Shown here piece after piece: positions 1-8,155 of a stretch of DNA of 64,000 nucleotides (position 1 is its first letter; every line of letters begins with the position of its first letter). The notes beneath the pieces were generated by a model that was given only the letters and a program-made list of their open reading frames with translations, searched no databases and was not told where the DNA came from. Source of the stretch: Rhizobium acidisoli (GTDB taxonomy: Bacteria; Pseudomonadota; Alphaproteobacteria; Rhizobiales; Rhizobiaceae); assembly GCF_002531755.2 (NCBI RefSeq), contig NZ_CP035000.1, forward strand, positions 372,001 through 436,000, written 5' to 3'. The translations under genes and the position numbers were made by a program.

Positions 1-82
1 GCTCGACACCGGAACCATCCGGCTTCACCCGGATCTTCACGTTGTAGTCGACGACGCGCTTGACGGGCACGAGAATCTTCAT
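1..82 (-). CDS. etfB: Electron transfer flavoprotein beta subunit, N-terminus only (cut by window edge)
   Basis: Only the first 27 codons are inside the window. The visible N-terminus ([20 protein letters not shown]) is the typical start of EtfB, which with EtfA carries electrons from flavin dehydrogenases to ETF:quinone oxidoreductase. A GGGG stretch lies just upstream of the ATG. It follows the cupin gene by about 35 bases on the same strand, so it is probably the third gene of the demethylase operon. This fits flavin demethylases of the stachydrine/dimethylglycine type, which pass electrons to ETF. The rest of the gene cannot be assessed. Confidence 0.85.
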   Translation of the reverse strand, partial: MKILVPVKRVVDYNVKIRVKPDGSGVE

Positions 83-116
83 TTGCAAAACCCCTTTATG
101 TCTAGACTGCCGGCCA

Positions 117-722
117 TCAATGCGGCCGTTCGGCAAGCAGCGCCCAGAAGGCGAAGAGCGGTGTGTCCACCGACCTCATGGCATGTTTGATCCCGGGGAT
201 ATTGTAGAACGATCCGCCGATACCAGGCGAAAACCAGTCCCCCTCCCCTTGCTGAAATTCCCCCTCGGAAAGCACAAGATAAACTTCCTCCGGCGGGTGG
301 TCGTGATCGGGATAGCGCACGTGCGGCGCCAGCAATGTCACACCCAGCCACAGGTCGCTCCGCTCCTCCAATCCTCCCGGGCCGACGATCATGGCATTGG
401 CATGCCCATCGACGAAATTGTCGCCGGCGGTGTGGTCATACTTGGTGCGCCGGCGCCATTCAAGCATCGGCTCGATGCCTTTGAACGCCTCAATCAATCG
501 CGCCAGTGAGGGATCATAGGAGGGATCAACCGCAAGCGCCACATCAAGCTGAGCGCAGACGGGCAACCGGCTTCCCTGCCCCGCACGTGCGATCCCCGGC
601 CGCTCCAGCGCCGCGAAAAATTGACGGATCGAGCGCCGGGACTCCGGGGCTTTCGCGAACTGATCAAAAGCCAGAGACGCAGCATCCACGAAACGCTGGA
701 GGCTTTCTTCACGCAAACTCAT
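117..722 (-). CDS. DMSP-lyase-family cupin protein (DddL-like)
   Basis: This 201-residue protein belongs to the dimethylsulfoniopropionate lyase cupin family. The C-terminal half carries the metal-binding cupin pattern: [16 protein letters not shown] supplies two His, a Glu and a Tyr, and a further His lies in GIKHAMRS. The ATG at 722 was chosen because GGGGGA sits five bases upstream. A longer frame reaches 770 and would overlap the preceding stop by ATGA. The gene lies between a betaine demethylase and etfB in an apparent operon, so it may act on a methylated osmolyte. Whether it cleaves DMSP or does another cupin reaction cannot be read from the sequence. Confidence 0.75.
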   Translation of the reverse strand: MSLREESLQRFVDAASLAFDQFAKAPESRRSIRQFFAALERPGIARAGQGSRLPVCAQLDVALAVDPSYDPSLARLIEAFKGIEPMLEWRRRTKYDHTAGDNFVDGHANAMIVGPGGLEERSDLWLGVTLLAPHVRYPDHDHPPEEVYLVLSEGEFQQGEGDWFSPGIGGSFYNIPGIKHAMRSVDTPLFAFWALLAERPH

Positions 723-766
723 ATCATCCCCCGAAATGAGCGACCGACGAGCGGCCGCTCCTGCGA

Positions 767-2803
767 TCATATATCCTTGGCGATGCGCAGGCCGTCATAA
801 ATGGCGGCATGCGTATTGCGCGCAGCGACAGCATCGCCGATCCGAAACAGCTGGAACTTGCCCTCAGGATTGCGCATGACGGACTGCGGCTCCCCAGAAA
901 GAAGCTGGTCGTGCGACACCTCGCCGAGATTGCTGGAGCTGGGCTTCAGCTCGAAATAGAGTTCGTCGAGCGGGATGGTCCCGTGATTGACGACGATCTG
1001 GTCGAAGCTGCTCTGCTTGGCAATCCCGCCGTAATCGCTGCCGACATGGGCGACGAGCTGGTTGCCGCTCTTTTCGACGGCCTCCAGGCGATAGGTGACG
1101 GTGAAGGTGACGTCATGCTTCTGCAGGGAGCGCATATAGGGCACCAGGTTCATCGCCATGACTTCGGGCGCGAAGGACCGGTCCGGCGTCATGATCTCGA
1201 CCTTGGCGCCCGCCTTCGCAAGAAACTCCGCCGCCTGAAGGCCGGCATGGTCGCCGGCATCGTCGAAGATTAGTACATTGGTGCCGGGCTTCACATCGCC
1301 GGAGATGATGTCCCAGGAAGAGACCACCAGCTCGTTGCCGCGCGAGAGAACCTCGGTATGCGGCAAGCCGCCGGTCGCGATGATGACGACGTCGGGGTTC
1401 TCGGCTGCGATCGTGTCGGCTTCCGCCCAGCTATTGAAGTGGAAGGTGACGTCGTATTTCTCGCACTGGCTCATGCGCCAGTCGATGATGCTGATCATTT
1501 CCCTGCGGCGCTCGCTCTGCGCGGTGAGCCGGATCTGGCCGCCGGCATTGTTCGCCGCTTCGAAGACGACGACCTGGTGGCCGCGCTCTCCGGCGACGCG
1601 CGCCGCTTCCAGACCGGCCGGGCCGGCGCCGACGATGACGACCTTTTTCCTGGCGTCGGCCTTCGCTACGATATGCGGCATGGTCAGTTCGCGGCCGGTC
1701 GCGGCATTGTGGATACAGTAGGCGGCTCCGCCCTGGTAGATACGATCGAGACAGTAATTGGCGCCGACGCAGGGACGGATATCGTCTTCCCGCTTTTCGA
1801 TGATCTTGCGGACGATGTGCGGGTCGGTCATGTGGGCGCGGGTCATGCCGACCATGTCGACCTTGCCGGCCGCGATTGCGTGGCGGGCGGTGGCGACGTC
1901 GGGAATCTTCGCCGCATGGAAGGTCGGGAAGTCGGTCGCGGCGCGAATTTCACCGGCGAAGTCGAGATGCGGCGAATTCGCCATGCCCTGGATCGGGATC
2001 ACGTCGGTGAGACCCGCGTCGGTATCGATGTGGCCGCGGATCACGTTCAGGTAATCGATGAGGCCGCTTTCCTTCAGGCGCTTGGAGATTTCGATGCCTT
2101 CGGCCTTGCCGGTGCCGCCGGGAAGACATTCGTCGGCGGTGTAGCGCAGGCCGAGAATGAAATCGTCGCCCACCCTTTTCCGGATCGCCTTGAATACGTC
2201 GAAACAGAAACGCAGACGATTGTCGAGCGAGCCGCCATAGGGGCCATCGAGCTCGTTGGTGAGCGGAGACACGAACTGGTCGATCAGGTGACCGTAGGCC
2301 TCGAGTTCAACGCCGTCCATGCCGCCCGCCTTCATGCGTTCGGCCGCGTCGGCGAAATCCTTGATGATGCGCTCGATATCCCAATCTTCCATCTTCTTCG
2401 GGAAGGCGCGGTGCGAAGCCTCGCGATGATGCGAGGGGGCGAGGACCGGCAGCCAGTCACCCTTGTCCCAGCGCGTGCGCCGACCGAGATGGGTCAACTG
2501 GATCATGATCGCCGCACCCTCTTCGTGCACGGCGTCGGTCATCTCCCTGATCCAGGGAACGATCTCGTCCTTATAGGCAAGCAGGTTGTTGAAGACCGGC
2601 GGGCTATCTTTGGAGACGGCCGCCGAGCCCGCCGTCATCGTCAAAGCCACCCCGCCCTTTGCCCGCTCCACCGTATAGGCGCGATACTTCTCCTTCGGCA
2701 TCCCGTCTTCCGGATAGGCCGGCTCGTGAGACGTCACGATGATACGGTTGCGCAACTTCAAATGCTTGAGCTGATAGGGCTGCAGAAGGGGATCATTCGA
2801 CAT
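767..2803 (-). CDS. Stachydrine/N-methylproline-type demethylase (NADH:flavin oxidoreductase, TMADH-like)
   Basis: This 678-residue protein has the two-part architecture of trimethylamine dehydrogenase and StcD/DgcA-type demethylases. Residues 1-370 form an Old-Yellow-Enzyme TIM barrel for FMN. A Cys motif for a 4Fe-4S cluster sits near 345-363, followed by a dinucleotide-binding half with VGAGPAG at about 391-397. It is predicted to remove an N-methyl group from a betaine or N-methylproline and pass electrons to ETF, whose beta subunit is encoded two genes downstream. The ProC-like gene and betaine transporter on the other side of the divergent promoter support a proline-betaine substrate. 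Only three of the four usual cluster cysteines are present (C345, C351, C363), with Ala at 348. The exact substrate is inferred. Confidence 0.8.
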   Translation of the reverse strand: MSNDPLLQPYQLKHLKLRNRIIVTSHEPAYPEDGMPKEKYRAYTVERAKGGVALTMTAGSAAVSKDSPPVFNNLLAYKDEIVPWIREMTDAVHEEGAAIMIQLTHLGRRTRWDKGDWLPVLAPSHHREASHRAFPKKMEDWDIERIIKDFADAAERMKAGGMDGVELEAYGHLIDQFVSPLTNELDGPYGGSLDNRLRFCFDVFKAIRKRVGDDFILGLRYTADECLPGGTGKAEGIEISKRLKESGLIDYLNVIRGHIDTDAGLTDVIPIQGMANSPHLDFAGEIRAATDFPTFHAAKIPDVATARHAIAAGKVDMVGMTRAHMTDPHIVRKIIEKREDDIRPCVGANYCLDRIYQGGAAYCIHNAATGRELTMPHIVAKADARKKVVIVGAGPAGLEAARVAGERGHQVVVFEAANNAGGQIRLTAQSERRREMISIIDWRMSQCEKYDVTFHFNSWAEADTIAAENPDVVIIATGGLPHTEVLSRGNELVVSSWDIISGDVKPGTNVLIFDDAGDHAGLQAAEFLAKAGAKVEIMTPDRSFAPEVMAMNLVPYMRSLQKHDVTFTVTYRLEAVEKSGNQLVAHVGSDYGGIAKQSSFDQIVVNHGTIPLDELYFELKPSSSNLGEVSHDQLLSGEPQSVMRNPEGKFQLFRIGDAVAARNTHAAIYDGLRIAKDI

Positions 2804-2847
2804 GGGCCGTGGTTCCGGATTAAAACATCGAGGGAGACGCTAAGCGT

Positions 2848-2909
2848 AATGTACATAGGTGTCAACGATGAAAACAGTTAAGTCTCTAATTTCGACACTG
2901 GTGTACATT
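2848..2909. promoter_or_regulatory. Divergent control region with large inverted repeat, probable TetR operators
   Basis: The arms AATGTACATAGGTGTC (2848-2863) and GACACTGGTGTACATT (2894-2909) are inverted copies matching at 13 of 16 positions. Each contains the small palindrome TGTACA (2850-2855 and 2902-2907), 52 bases apart. The repeat sits between the divergent demethylase and TetR genes. This is where a local TetR repressor would be expected to control both directions. Confidence 0.6.
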
Positions 2910-2949
2910 TTCCTTGTGCACGGCTCCATAATTTGATAGGAGATAAGGC

Positions 2950-3579
2950 ATGGATCAGGCTTTGAACGATACTGGCTGGCGCGGATCGCAGGAGGGATGG
3001 CTGGAAGCAGCTTATCACTCCCTGTTGGAATCCGGCGTGGATTCGGTGAAGATTCTGCCGCTGGCAAAGAAGCTCAATCTCTCGCGCACGAGCTTCTACT
3101 GGTTCTTCAAGGACCGGGAGGAACTGCTGAGCGCGCTCGTGGCGCTATGGCGCGAAAAAAACACCGGCAACATCGTCAAGCGGTCCGAAGCCTATGCGGA
3201 ATCGCTGGCCGAGGCGATGCTCAACGTCTTCGATTGCTGGCTCGACAACGATCTGTTCGACGCGAAGTTCGAGTTTGCCGTGCGCAGCTGGGCGCTGCAA
3301 TCCGACGAGCTTCTCGCAGAGGTCCAGCAGGCTGATCAGCTCCGGCTGGAGGCGCTGAAGCGCATGTTCATGCGGTTCGGGTTACCAGAAACGACATCGG
3401 ATGTCAGAGCGCGCACAACGTACCTTGTGCAGATCGGATATATCTCCATGCAATCAAGGGAGGAACTCGCCGTCCGCATGAAACGGATTCCGGAATATAT
3501 TGCGATCTACACGGGCGAAGTGCCGCAGCAGAGGGAGCTTGATCGCTTCTTCTCCCGGCATGGCTACAGGCCCGGTTAA
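2950..3579 (+). CDS. TetR/AcrR-family transcriptional regulator
   Basis: The protein has 209 residues. An N-terminal helix-turn-helix lies at about 33-55, with the TetR-typical tail of the recognition helix (LSRTSFYWFFKDREELL). A helical ligand-binding domain follows. GGAGA lies upstream of the ATG. It is divergent from the demethylase operon and 11 bases from the ProC-like gene, so it probably regulates both arms in response to a betaine or its catabolite. The inverted repeat at 2848-2909 is the candidate operator. The ligand is not known. Confidence 0.85.
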   Translation: MDQALNDTGWRGSQEGWLEAAYHSLLESGVDSVKILPLAKKLNLSRTSFYWFFKDREELLSALVALWREKNTGNIVKRSEAYAESLAEAMLNVFDCWLDNDLFDAKFEFAVRSWALQSDELLAEVQQADQLRLEALKRMFMRFGLPETTSDVRARTTYLVQIGYISMQSREELAVRMKRIPEYIAIYTGEVPQQRELDRFFSRHGYRPG

Positions 3580-3590
3580 AGGAGACCCGG

Positions 3591-4385
3591 ATGAGCGTTT
3601 CCTTGAGGATCGGCATCATTGGCGGCGGCGGCTGGCTGGGCGGAGCAATCGCCGGCTCGATTGTCGATGCCGGCCTGGTCGAGTCTGGAAATCTCTCGCT
3701 CTCCTATCGCAGTCAGCAGCCGGATCGCTTCCCGAATTCTTTCTGGACCTCCGACAATCAGGCGCTTGCCGACCGCTCGGACGTGATCCTTCTGTCCGTT
3801 CGGCCCGATGACTGGCGCACCCTTGATGTCGATGCTGGCGGCAAGCTCGTCATTTCGGTCATGGCGGGCATCGGTCTCGCCGCCCTTTCGCAACGGCATA
3901 AGACCGGTCGTGTTGTCCGCGCCCTGCCGAATGCCGGCGCCGAAGTGGCCAAGTCCTATACGCCCTGGATCGCTGCGGGCGACATTACCGAAGGCGACCG
4001 CGCCATCGTCCGCGCCATTTTCGAGGCCTGCGGCTCACAAGACGAGGTCGAAAGGGAAAGCGACATCGACTACCTCACCGGCCTTTCCGGTTCCGGACCG
4101 GCGTTCCCGGCGCTGCTTGCGGCTGCCATGATGAGCGATGCCGTCGCCCACGGCCTGCCGGCCGAGATTGCGCGCCGCGCTGTCAATACGGTGATATCGG
4201 GCGCTGGCCGCCTTCTAGAGCGCCGAGACGAGTGCCCGGATGATGTCGTTCAAACCTTTCTTGACTATCGCGGCACGACTGCGGCGGCCATCGACAGCAT
4301 GCGCGCTGCGGGATTCGACGCTTCGGTTGCCAAGGGATTGTCGGCAGCATTTCAGAAATCGGTGAGTATGGGAAAGGTTTCCTGA
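3591..4385 (+). CDS. Pyrroline-5-carboxylate reductase-like protein (ProC family)
   Basis: This 264-residue protein has an N-terminal Rossmann motif GIIGGGGWLG (8-17), the ProC-typical RALPNAGA (about 110-117) and SGSGPAF (about 166-172). The C-terminal dimer domain has YRGTT where canonical ProC has PGGTT. An AAAGGAGA ribosome site precedes the ATG. Canonical ProC reduces delta1-pyrroline-5-carboxylate to proline. Located between a TetR regulator and a betaine transporter, this paralogue more likely acts on a cyclic imine arising from betaine or proline catabolism than in housekeeping proline synthesis. That specialisation is inference. Confidence 0.78.
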   Translation: MSVSLRIGIIGGGGWLGGAIAGSIVDAGLVESGNLSLSYRSQQPDRFPNSFWTSDNQALADRSDVILLSVRPDDWRTLDVDAGGKLVISVMAGIGLAALSQRHKTGRVVRALPNAGAEVAKSYTPWIAAGDITEGDRAIVRAIFEACGSQDEVERESDIDYLTGLSGSGPAFPALLAAAMMSDAVAHGLPAEIARRAVNTVISGAGRLLERRDECPDDVVQTFLDYRGTTAAAIDSMRAAGFDASVAKGLSAAFQKSVSMGKVS

Positions 4386-4453
4386 CGACCGTTGGGGCGG
4401 GCACTGCGGCACCCCCGCTCGACAAGACAAGCCGCTAAACAGAGGGAACGAGA

Positions 4454-5455
4454 ATGAAAAAATTACTTGCATCGACGTGTTTGACGTTCGGCCTGATCGG
4501 CGGCGCGTCATTCGCCAGCGCCGCCGAATGCGGCAGCGTCACCATCGCCAGCATGAACTGGCAGAGCGCCGAAGTTCTCTCCAACCTGGACAAGTTCATC
4601 CTGAACGAAGGCTACGGCTGCAGTGCTGACATCACCGTCGGCGACACCGTCCCGACGATCACCTCCATGGCCGAAAAGGGCCAGCCGGATATCGCGCCAG
4701 AAGCCTGGATCGATCTGCTGCCCGACGTCGTCAAGAAGGGCACGGAAGAAGGCCGCATCGTCCAGGTCGGCTCGCCGCTGCCGGATGGCGGCGTGCAGGG
4801 CTGGTGGATCCCCAAATATGTCGCCGATGCCCATCCCGATATCAAGACGATCGGCGACGTGCTGAAGCATCCGGAACTCTTCCCCGATCCGGAAGATCCG
4901 AAGAAGGGCGCCATCTTCAACGGTCCGCAGGGCTGGGGCGGCACGGTCGTCACCTCGCAGCTCTACAAGGGCTTTGAGGCCGAGAAGGCGGGCTTCACCC
5001 TCGTCGACACCGGCTCTGCCGCCGGCCTCGACGGTTCGATCGCCAAGGCCTACGAACGCAAGGAAGGCTGGGCCGGCTACTACTGGGCGCCGACCGCGCT
5101 GCTCGGCAAGTATCAGATGGTCAAGCTCGAAGCCGGCGTGCCGGAGGATTCTGCCGAATGGAAGCGCTGCATCACCGTCGCCGACTGCCCCGACCCCAAG
5201 CCCGCTTCGTGGCCGGTCGATCACGTCGTCACCCTGGTTGCCAAGCCCTTCTCGGAAAAGGTCGGGCCTGAAGTCATGGACTACCTGGCGAAGCGCTCCT
5301 GGAGCAACGACACGGTCAACAAGCTGATGTCGTGGATGACCGACAATCAGGCGACCGGCGAAGACGGCGCCAAGCACTTCCTGAAAGAAAACAAGGACAT
5401 CTGGTCCAAGTGGGTTTCGCCTGAGGCAGCCACAAAGATCGAAGCTGCCCTTTAA
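4454..5455 (+). CDS. Glycine betaine/proline betaine ABC transporter, periplasmic substrate-binding protein
   Basis: This 333-residue protein has a signal peptide of about 23 residues (cleavage near ASFASA). The OpuAC/ProX fold follows, including the early ASMNWQSAE segment and further Trp residues that could form an aromatic cage for quaternary ammonium groups. A GAGGGAACGAG stretch precedes the ATG. It is the first gene of a binding protein, permease, ATPase set, and a strong hairpin follows its stop codon. Likely ligands are proline betaine, glycine betaine, choline or proline. The neighbouring demethylase and ProC-like genes favour proline betaine. Confidence 0.82.
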   Translation: MKKLLASTCLTFGLIGGASFASAAECGSVTIASMNWQSAEVLSNLDKFILNEGYGCSADITVGDTVPTITSMAEKGQPDIAPEAWIDLLPDVVKKGTEEGRIVQVGSPLPDGGVQGWWIPKYVADAHPDIKTIGDVLKHPELFPDPEDPKKGAIFNGPQGWGGTVVTSQLYKGFEAEKAGFTLVDTGSAAGLDGSIAKAYERKEGWAGYYWAPTALLGKYQMVKLEAGVPEDSAEWKRCITVADCPDPKPASWPVDHVVTLVAKPFSEKVGPEVMDYLAKRSWSNDTVNKLMSWMTDNQATGEDGAKHFLKENKDIWSKWVSPEAATKIEAAL

Positions 5456-5466
5456 CACTGACTATC

Positions 5467-5489
5467 GCGGTGCGCCAAAAGCGCACCGC
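5467..5489 (+). promoter_or_regulatory. Intercistronic hairpin after the binding-protein gene
   Basis: GCGGTGCGC (5467-5475), loop CAAAA, then GCGCACCGC (5481-5489) make a perfect 9-bp stem just after the binding-protein stop codon. No T-run follows. Hairpins at this position usually protect the 5' part of an mRNA or attenuate transcription, so that the binding protein is made in excess over the membrane components. Confidence 0.6.
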
Positions 5490-5550
5490 TTCTCACTCGC
5501 CGATAAAAACAAAAAGACTGCCGCGGCTCTTTGAAGAAAAGGGGAACCGA

Positions 5551-6438
5551 ATGGAATGGTTTTATAAGTTTCCACATATGGACGACGACGCGCTTCGCAA
5601 TCTGAAGAAGGCGATCGATGACGGTTTTCGCGGCTTCACCCGCGCCTATGGCGACGGCATCGAAACCCTGTTCGTGCCGCTGCAGCATTTCCTCATCGCC
5701 GCCGAGCGTTTCATGACCCAGACGCCGTGGCCGATCATCACCGCGATCATCCTGGCCATCGCCTGGTTTGCCAGCCGCAGCCTGAAGATCGTCGTCGGCT
5801 GTCTGGTGACGCTGATGCTAATCGGCTATTTCGACATGTGGGACGATACGATGCGGACGGTCTCGATGATCTTCGTCTGCACGATCCTGTCCATCGCCAT
5901 CGGCATTCCGATGGGCATCCTGATGGCCCGCTCCGACCGGCTGCAGCGCGTCGTCAATCCGATCCTCGACGTCATGCAGACGATGCCGAGCTTCGTCTAC
6001 CTCATTCCCGTCGTCATGCTGCTCGGCATCGGCAAGGTGCCCGGCCTGATCGCCGTCGTCATCTACGCCATCCCGCCGATGATCCGCCTGACCGATCTCG
6101 GCATCAGGCTCGTCGACAAGGACGTGCTCGAAGCCGCCGACGCCTTCGGCACCTCGCGATCGCAGAAGCTGTTCAAGGTGCAGTTGCCGCTGGCGCTGCC
6201 CACCATCATGGCCGGCATCAACCAGACGATCATGATGGCGCTCGCCATGGTGGTCATCGCCTCGATGATCGGCGTCCAGGGCCTCGGCCAGCCGGTGCTC
6301 AAGGCGATCGCCAACCAGTATTTCACGCTGGGTATCTTCAATGGTCTTGCCATCGTCGGCATCGCCATCATCTTCGACCGAGTCAGCCAGGCATATGGCA
6401 AAAGGCTCCAGAAGCATCGGGAGACCGTCCATGGCTGA
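5551..6438 (+). CDS. Betaine ABC transporter permease (ProW/OpuAB type)
   Basis: This 295-residue membrane protein has several hydrophobic segments and the permease EAA loop (EAADAFGTSRSQKLFKVQLP near the middle of the C-terminal half). The ATG at 5551 was chosen because GGGGAACC precedes it. An upstream in-frame ATG at 5470 lies inside the intercistronic hairpin and has no good ribosome site. The N-terminus is a long cytoplasmic segment, as in other ProW homologues. The gene overlaps the ATPase gene by eight bases, which indicates translational coupling. Confidence 0.85.
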   Translation: MEWFYKFPHMDDDALRNLKKAIDDGFRGFTRAYGDGIETLFVPLQHFLIAAERFMTQTPWPIITAIILAIAWFASRSLKIVVGCLVTLMLIGYFDMWDDTMRTVSMIFVCTILSIAIGIPMGILMARSDRLQRVVNPILDVMQTMPSFVYLIPVVMLLGIGKVPGLIAVVIYAIPPMIRLTDLGIRLVDKDVLEAADAFGTSRSQKLFKVQLPLALPTIMAGINQTIMMALAMVVIASMIGVQGLGQPVLKAIANQYFTLGIFNGLAIVGIAIIFDRVSQAYGKRLQKHRETVHG

Positions 6439-7510
6439 GCATCGTTTCGGCGGCATCAAGATCCGCCACCTCTACAAGATCTTCGGTCCCAACCCCGCCG
6501 CGCATGTCGATGCGGTTCAGAAGGGATTGTCGAAGACCGAGCTCAACGAAAAGCACGGCCATGTGCTCGGCCTCAGGGATATCAATGTCGAAATTCCCTC
6601 CGGCCGCATCCAGGTCGTCATGGGCCTTTCGGGTTCGGGCAAATCGACGCTGATCCGCCACATCAACCGGCTGATCGACCCGACCGCCGGCGAAGTGCTG
6701 GTCGACGGCGTCGATGTCGTCAAGATGAACGAGACCGAATTGCGGGCGTTCCGCCGGCACCAGACGGCGATGGTGTTTCAAAAATTCGCGCTTCTGCCGC
6801 ACCGCAACGTGCTCGACAACACCATCTTCGGCCTCGAAGTGCAGGGCATGGAGCGGGCGAAAGCCGTCGACGTCGCCATGCGCTGGCTGGAACGGGTCGG
6901 GCTGAAGGGCTTCGAGCAGCGCTATCCCAACCAGCTCTCCGGCGGCATGCAGCAGCGCGTCGGCCTGGCAAGAGCGCTCTCCAACGACGCCCCGGTGCTT
7001 CTGATGGACGAAGCCTATTCGGCGCTCGATCCGTTGATCCGCACCGACATGCAGACAGTGCTTCTCGATATCCAGAAGGAGATCAAGAAGACCATCGTCT
7101 TCATCACCCACGATCTCGACGAGGCACTGCGTCTCGGCGACCAGATCGCCATCCTGCGCGACGGCGAAGTGATCCAGCAGGGAACCAGCCAGGACATCGT
7201 CCTGCGCCCGGCCGACGACTACATCGCCAACTTCGTCAAGGAGGTCAATCGCGGCAGGGTCATCCATGTCGAAGCCGTCATGACGCCGCTGCACTCTGGT
7301 GCGGCGCCGGTTGGACTGGCGATTGTGGCGGGAACGACCGTCGAAGAAGCCGTCCGTATGCTGTCATCGGCGCCAGAGGGCGATGCCAGGGTGGTTTCGC
7401 CTTCCGGAGAAACCTTAGGGCTCGTCACCTTCCGCCAGCTCGCGAGCGCGATGGTGAACTCACAAGAGATGGCCCCCCAGCGCGACAGCGCCCTGTCGGT
7501 CGCCCTCTGA
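6431..7510 (+). CDS. Betaine ABC transporter ATP-binding protein (ProV/OpuAA type)
   Basis: The protein has 359 residues. Before the Walker A motif (GLSGSGKST, 65-73) it has the extra helical segment (about 20-45) typical of ProV. The signature LSGGMQQR (169-176) and Walker B LLMDEA (190-195) are intact. The last 100 residues include a CBS-like region, which senses ionic strength in some OpuA systems. GGGAGA lies upstream of the ATG, which overlaps the permease stop. It energises uptake by the preceding permease and binding protein. Confidence 0.87.
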   Translation: MAEHRFGGIKIRHLYKIFGPNPAAHVDAVQKGLSKTELNEKHGHVLGLRDINVEIPSGRIQVVMGLSGSGKSTLIRHINRLIDPTAGEVLVDGVDVVKMNETELRAFRRHQTAMVFQKFALLPHRNVLDNTIFGLEVQGMERAKAVDVAMRWLERVGLKGFEQRYPNQLSGGMQQRVGLARALSNDAPVLLMDEAYSALDPLIRTDMQTVLLDIQKEIKKTIVFITHDLDEALRLGDQIAILRDGEVIQQGTSQDIVLRPADDYIANFVKEVNRGRVIHVEAVMTPLHSGAAPVGLAIVAGTTVEEAVRMLSSAPEGDARVVSPSGETLGLVTFRQLASAMVNSQEMAPQRDSALSVAL

Positions 7511-8067
7511 AGCTGCCAATGCGGCCGTCTTTCCGTTTCGCTGGCGACACCAAGCACGTCGCCATCTCCGGGAAGCCGGCCGCCGCAGGACCTTGAAGAA
7601 GCTTGAAATGGCTTCTTGAGGCCTGCCCGATCACAACACCGGCTGGGCGAGGAATTGCGCTCGCAGGGTATCGATGTCATCGAGATCCGAGACTGCGCCG
7701 CCCCGCGCCAAGCGCCCCATGCCTTCTATGAGTGTAGGCGGGCCGCCTTGGAGCTGTGACGCCGGAGTGTTCCCGCTGCTTCTTAAGCAAGCTCTTCCTG
7801 CGTGCCAAACGAGACCTTCAAGATCTCTATCCACCTTGCGCAAGCCGCGGCGCGAACATGCCTCCAGCCAGCGCTTTCCTATACATTTTGCGCAAAACCA
7901 GTCCAGACTGCGTCGCGAAAAGCCGCTTGGCCGACTTTATCGGCGGCTGACAATTGCTCGATGGCCACGGAGCAATAAGATGATTTTCGACCAAGGCCAT
8001 GATGGTTTGCGGTCCTCAAGCCAAGCCCGTTCATCCATCACCCCCAAAAAGGATGGAAGGGATCGTA

Positions 8068-8093
8068 CATACGCACCCCATCCTGTGCGTATG
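8068..8093. repeat. Inverted repeat, 9-bp perfect stem
   Basis: CATACGCAC (8068-8076), an 8-base spacer and GTGCGTATG (8085-8093) form a perfect inverted repeat inside the gene-poor region. It could be an operator or an RNA hairpin. No gene starts nearby. Confidence 0.55.
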
Positions 8094-8108
8094 CCAGCAT
8101 GCCTGTCT

Positions 8109-8155
8109 GCCTGCCGAAGGCTATTAAGCGGTCCACTATAGAACCTTCGGCAGGC
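8109..8155. repeat. Inverted repeat, 12-bp perfect arms with 23-base spacer
   Basis: GCCTGCCGAAGG (8109-8120) and CCTTCGGCAGGC (8144-8155) are exact inverted copies. No T-run follows, so a classical terminator is unlikely. With the repeat at 8068-8093, it makes about 90 bases of potential secondary structure in otherwise empty sequence. Confidence 0.6.

Noticed and set aside
1358..2881. 507-codon open frame on the plus strand
   Set aside because: Antisense to the demethylase gene. The high GC third position of the real gene keeps the opposite frame open. No family resemblance and no ribosome site.
7940..7975. TTGCTC/GAGCAA inverted repeat as a terminator of the betaine transporter operon
   Set aside because: Only six base pairs with a ten-base loop, more than 400 bases past the last gene, and no T-run.
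7674..8141. 155-codon plus-strand frame in the gene-poor region
   Set aside because: Pro/Arg/Ser-rich with no ribosome site and no family resemblance; it also overlaps the inverted repeats.
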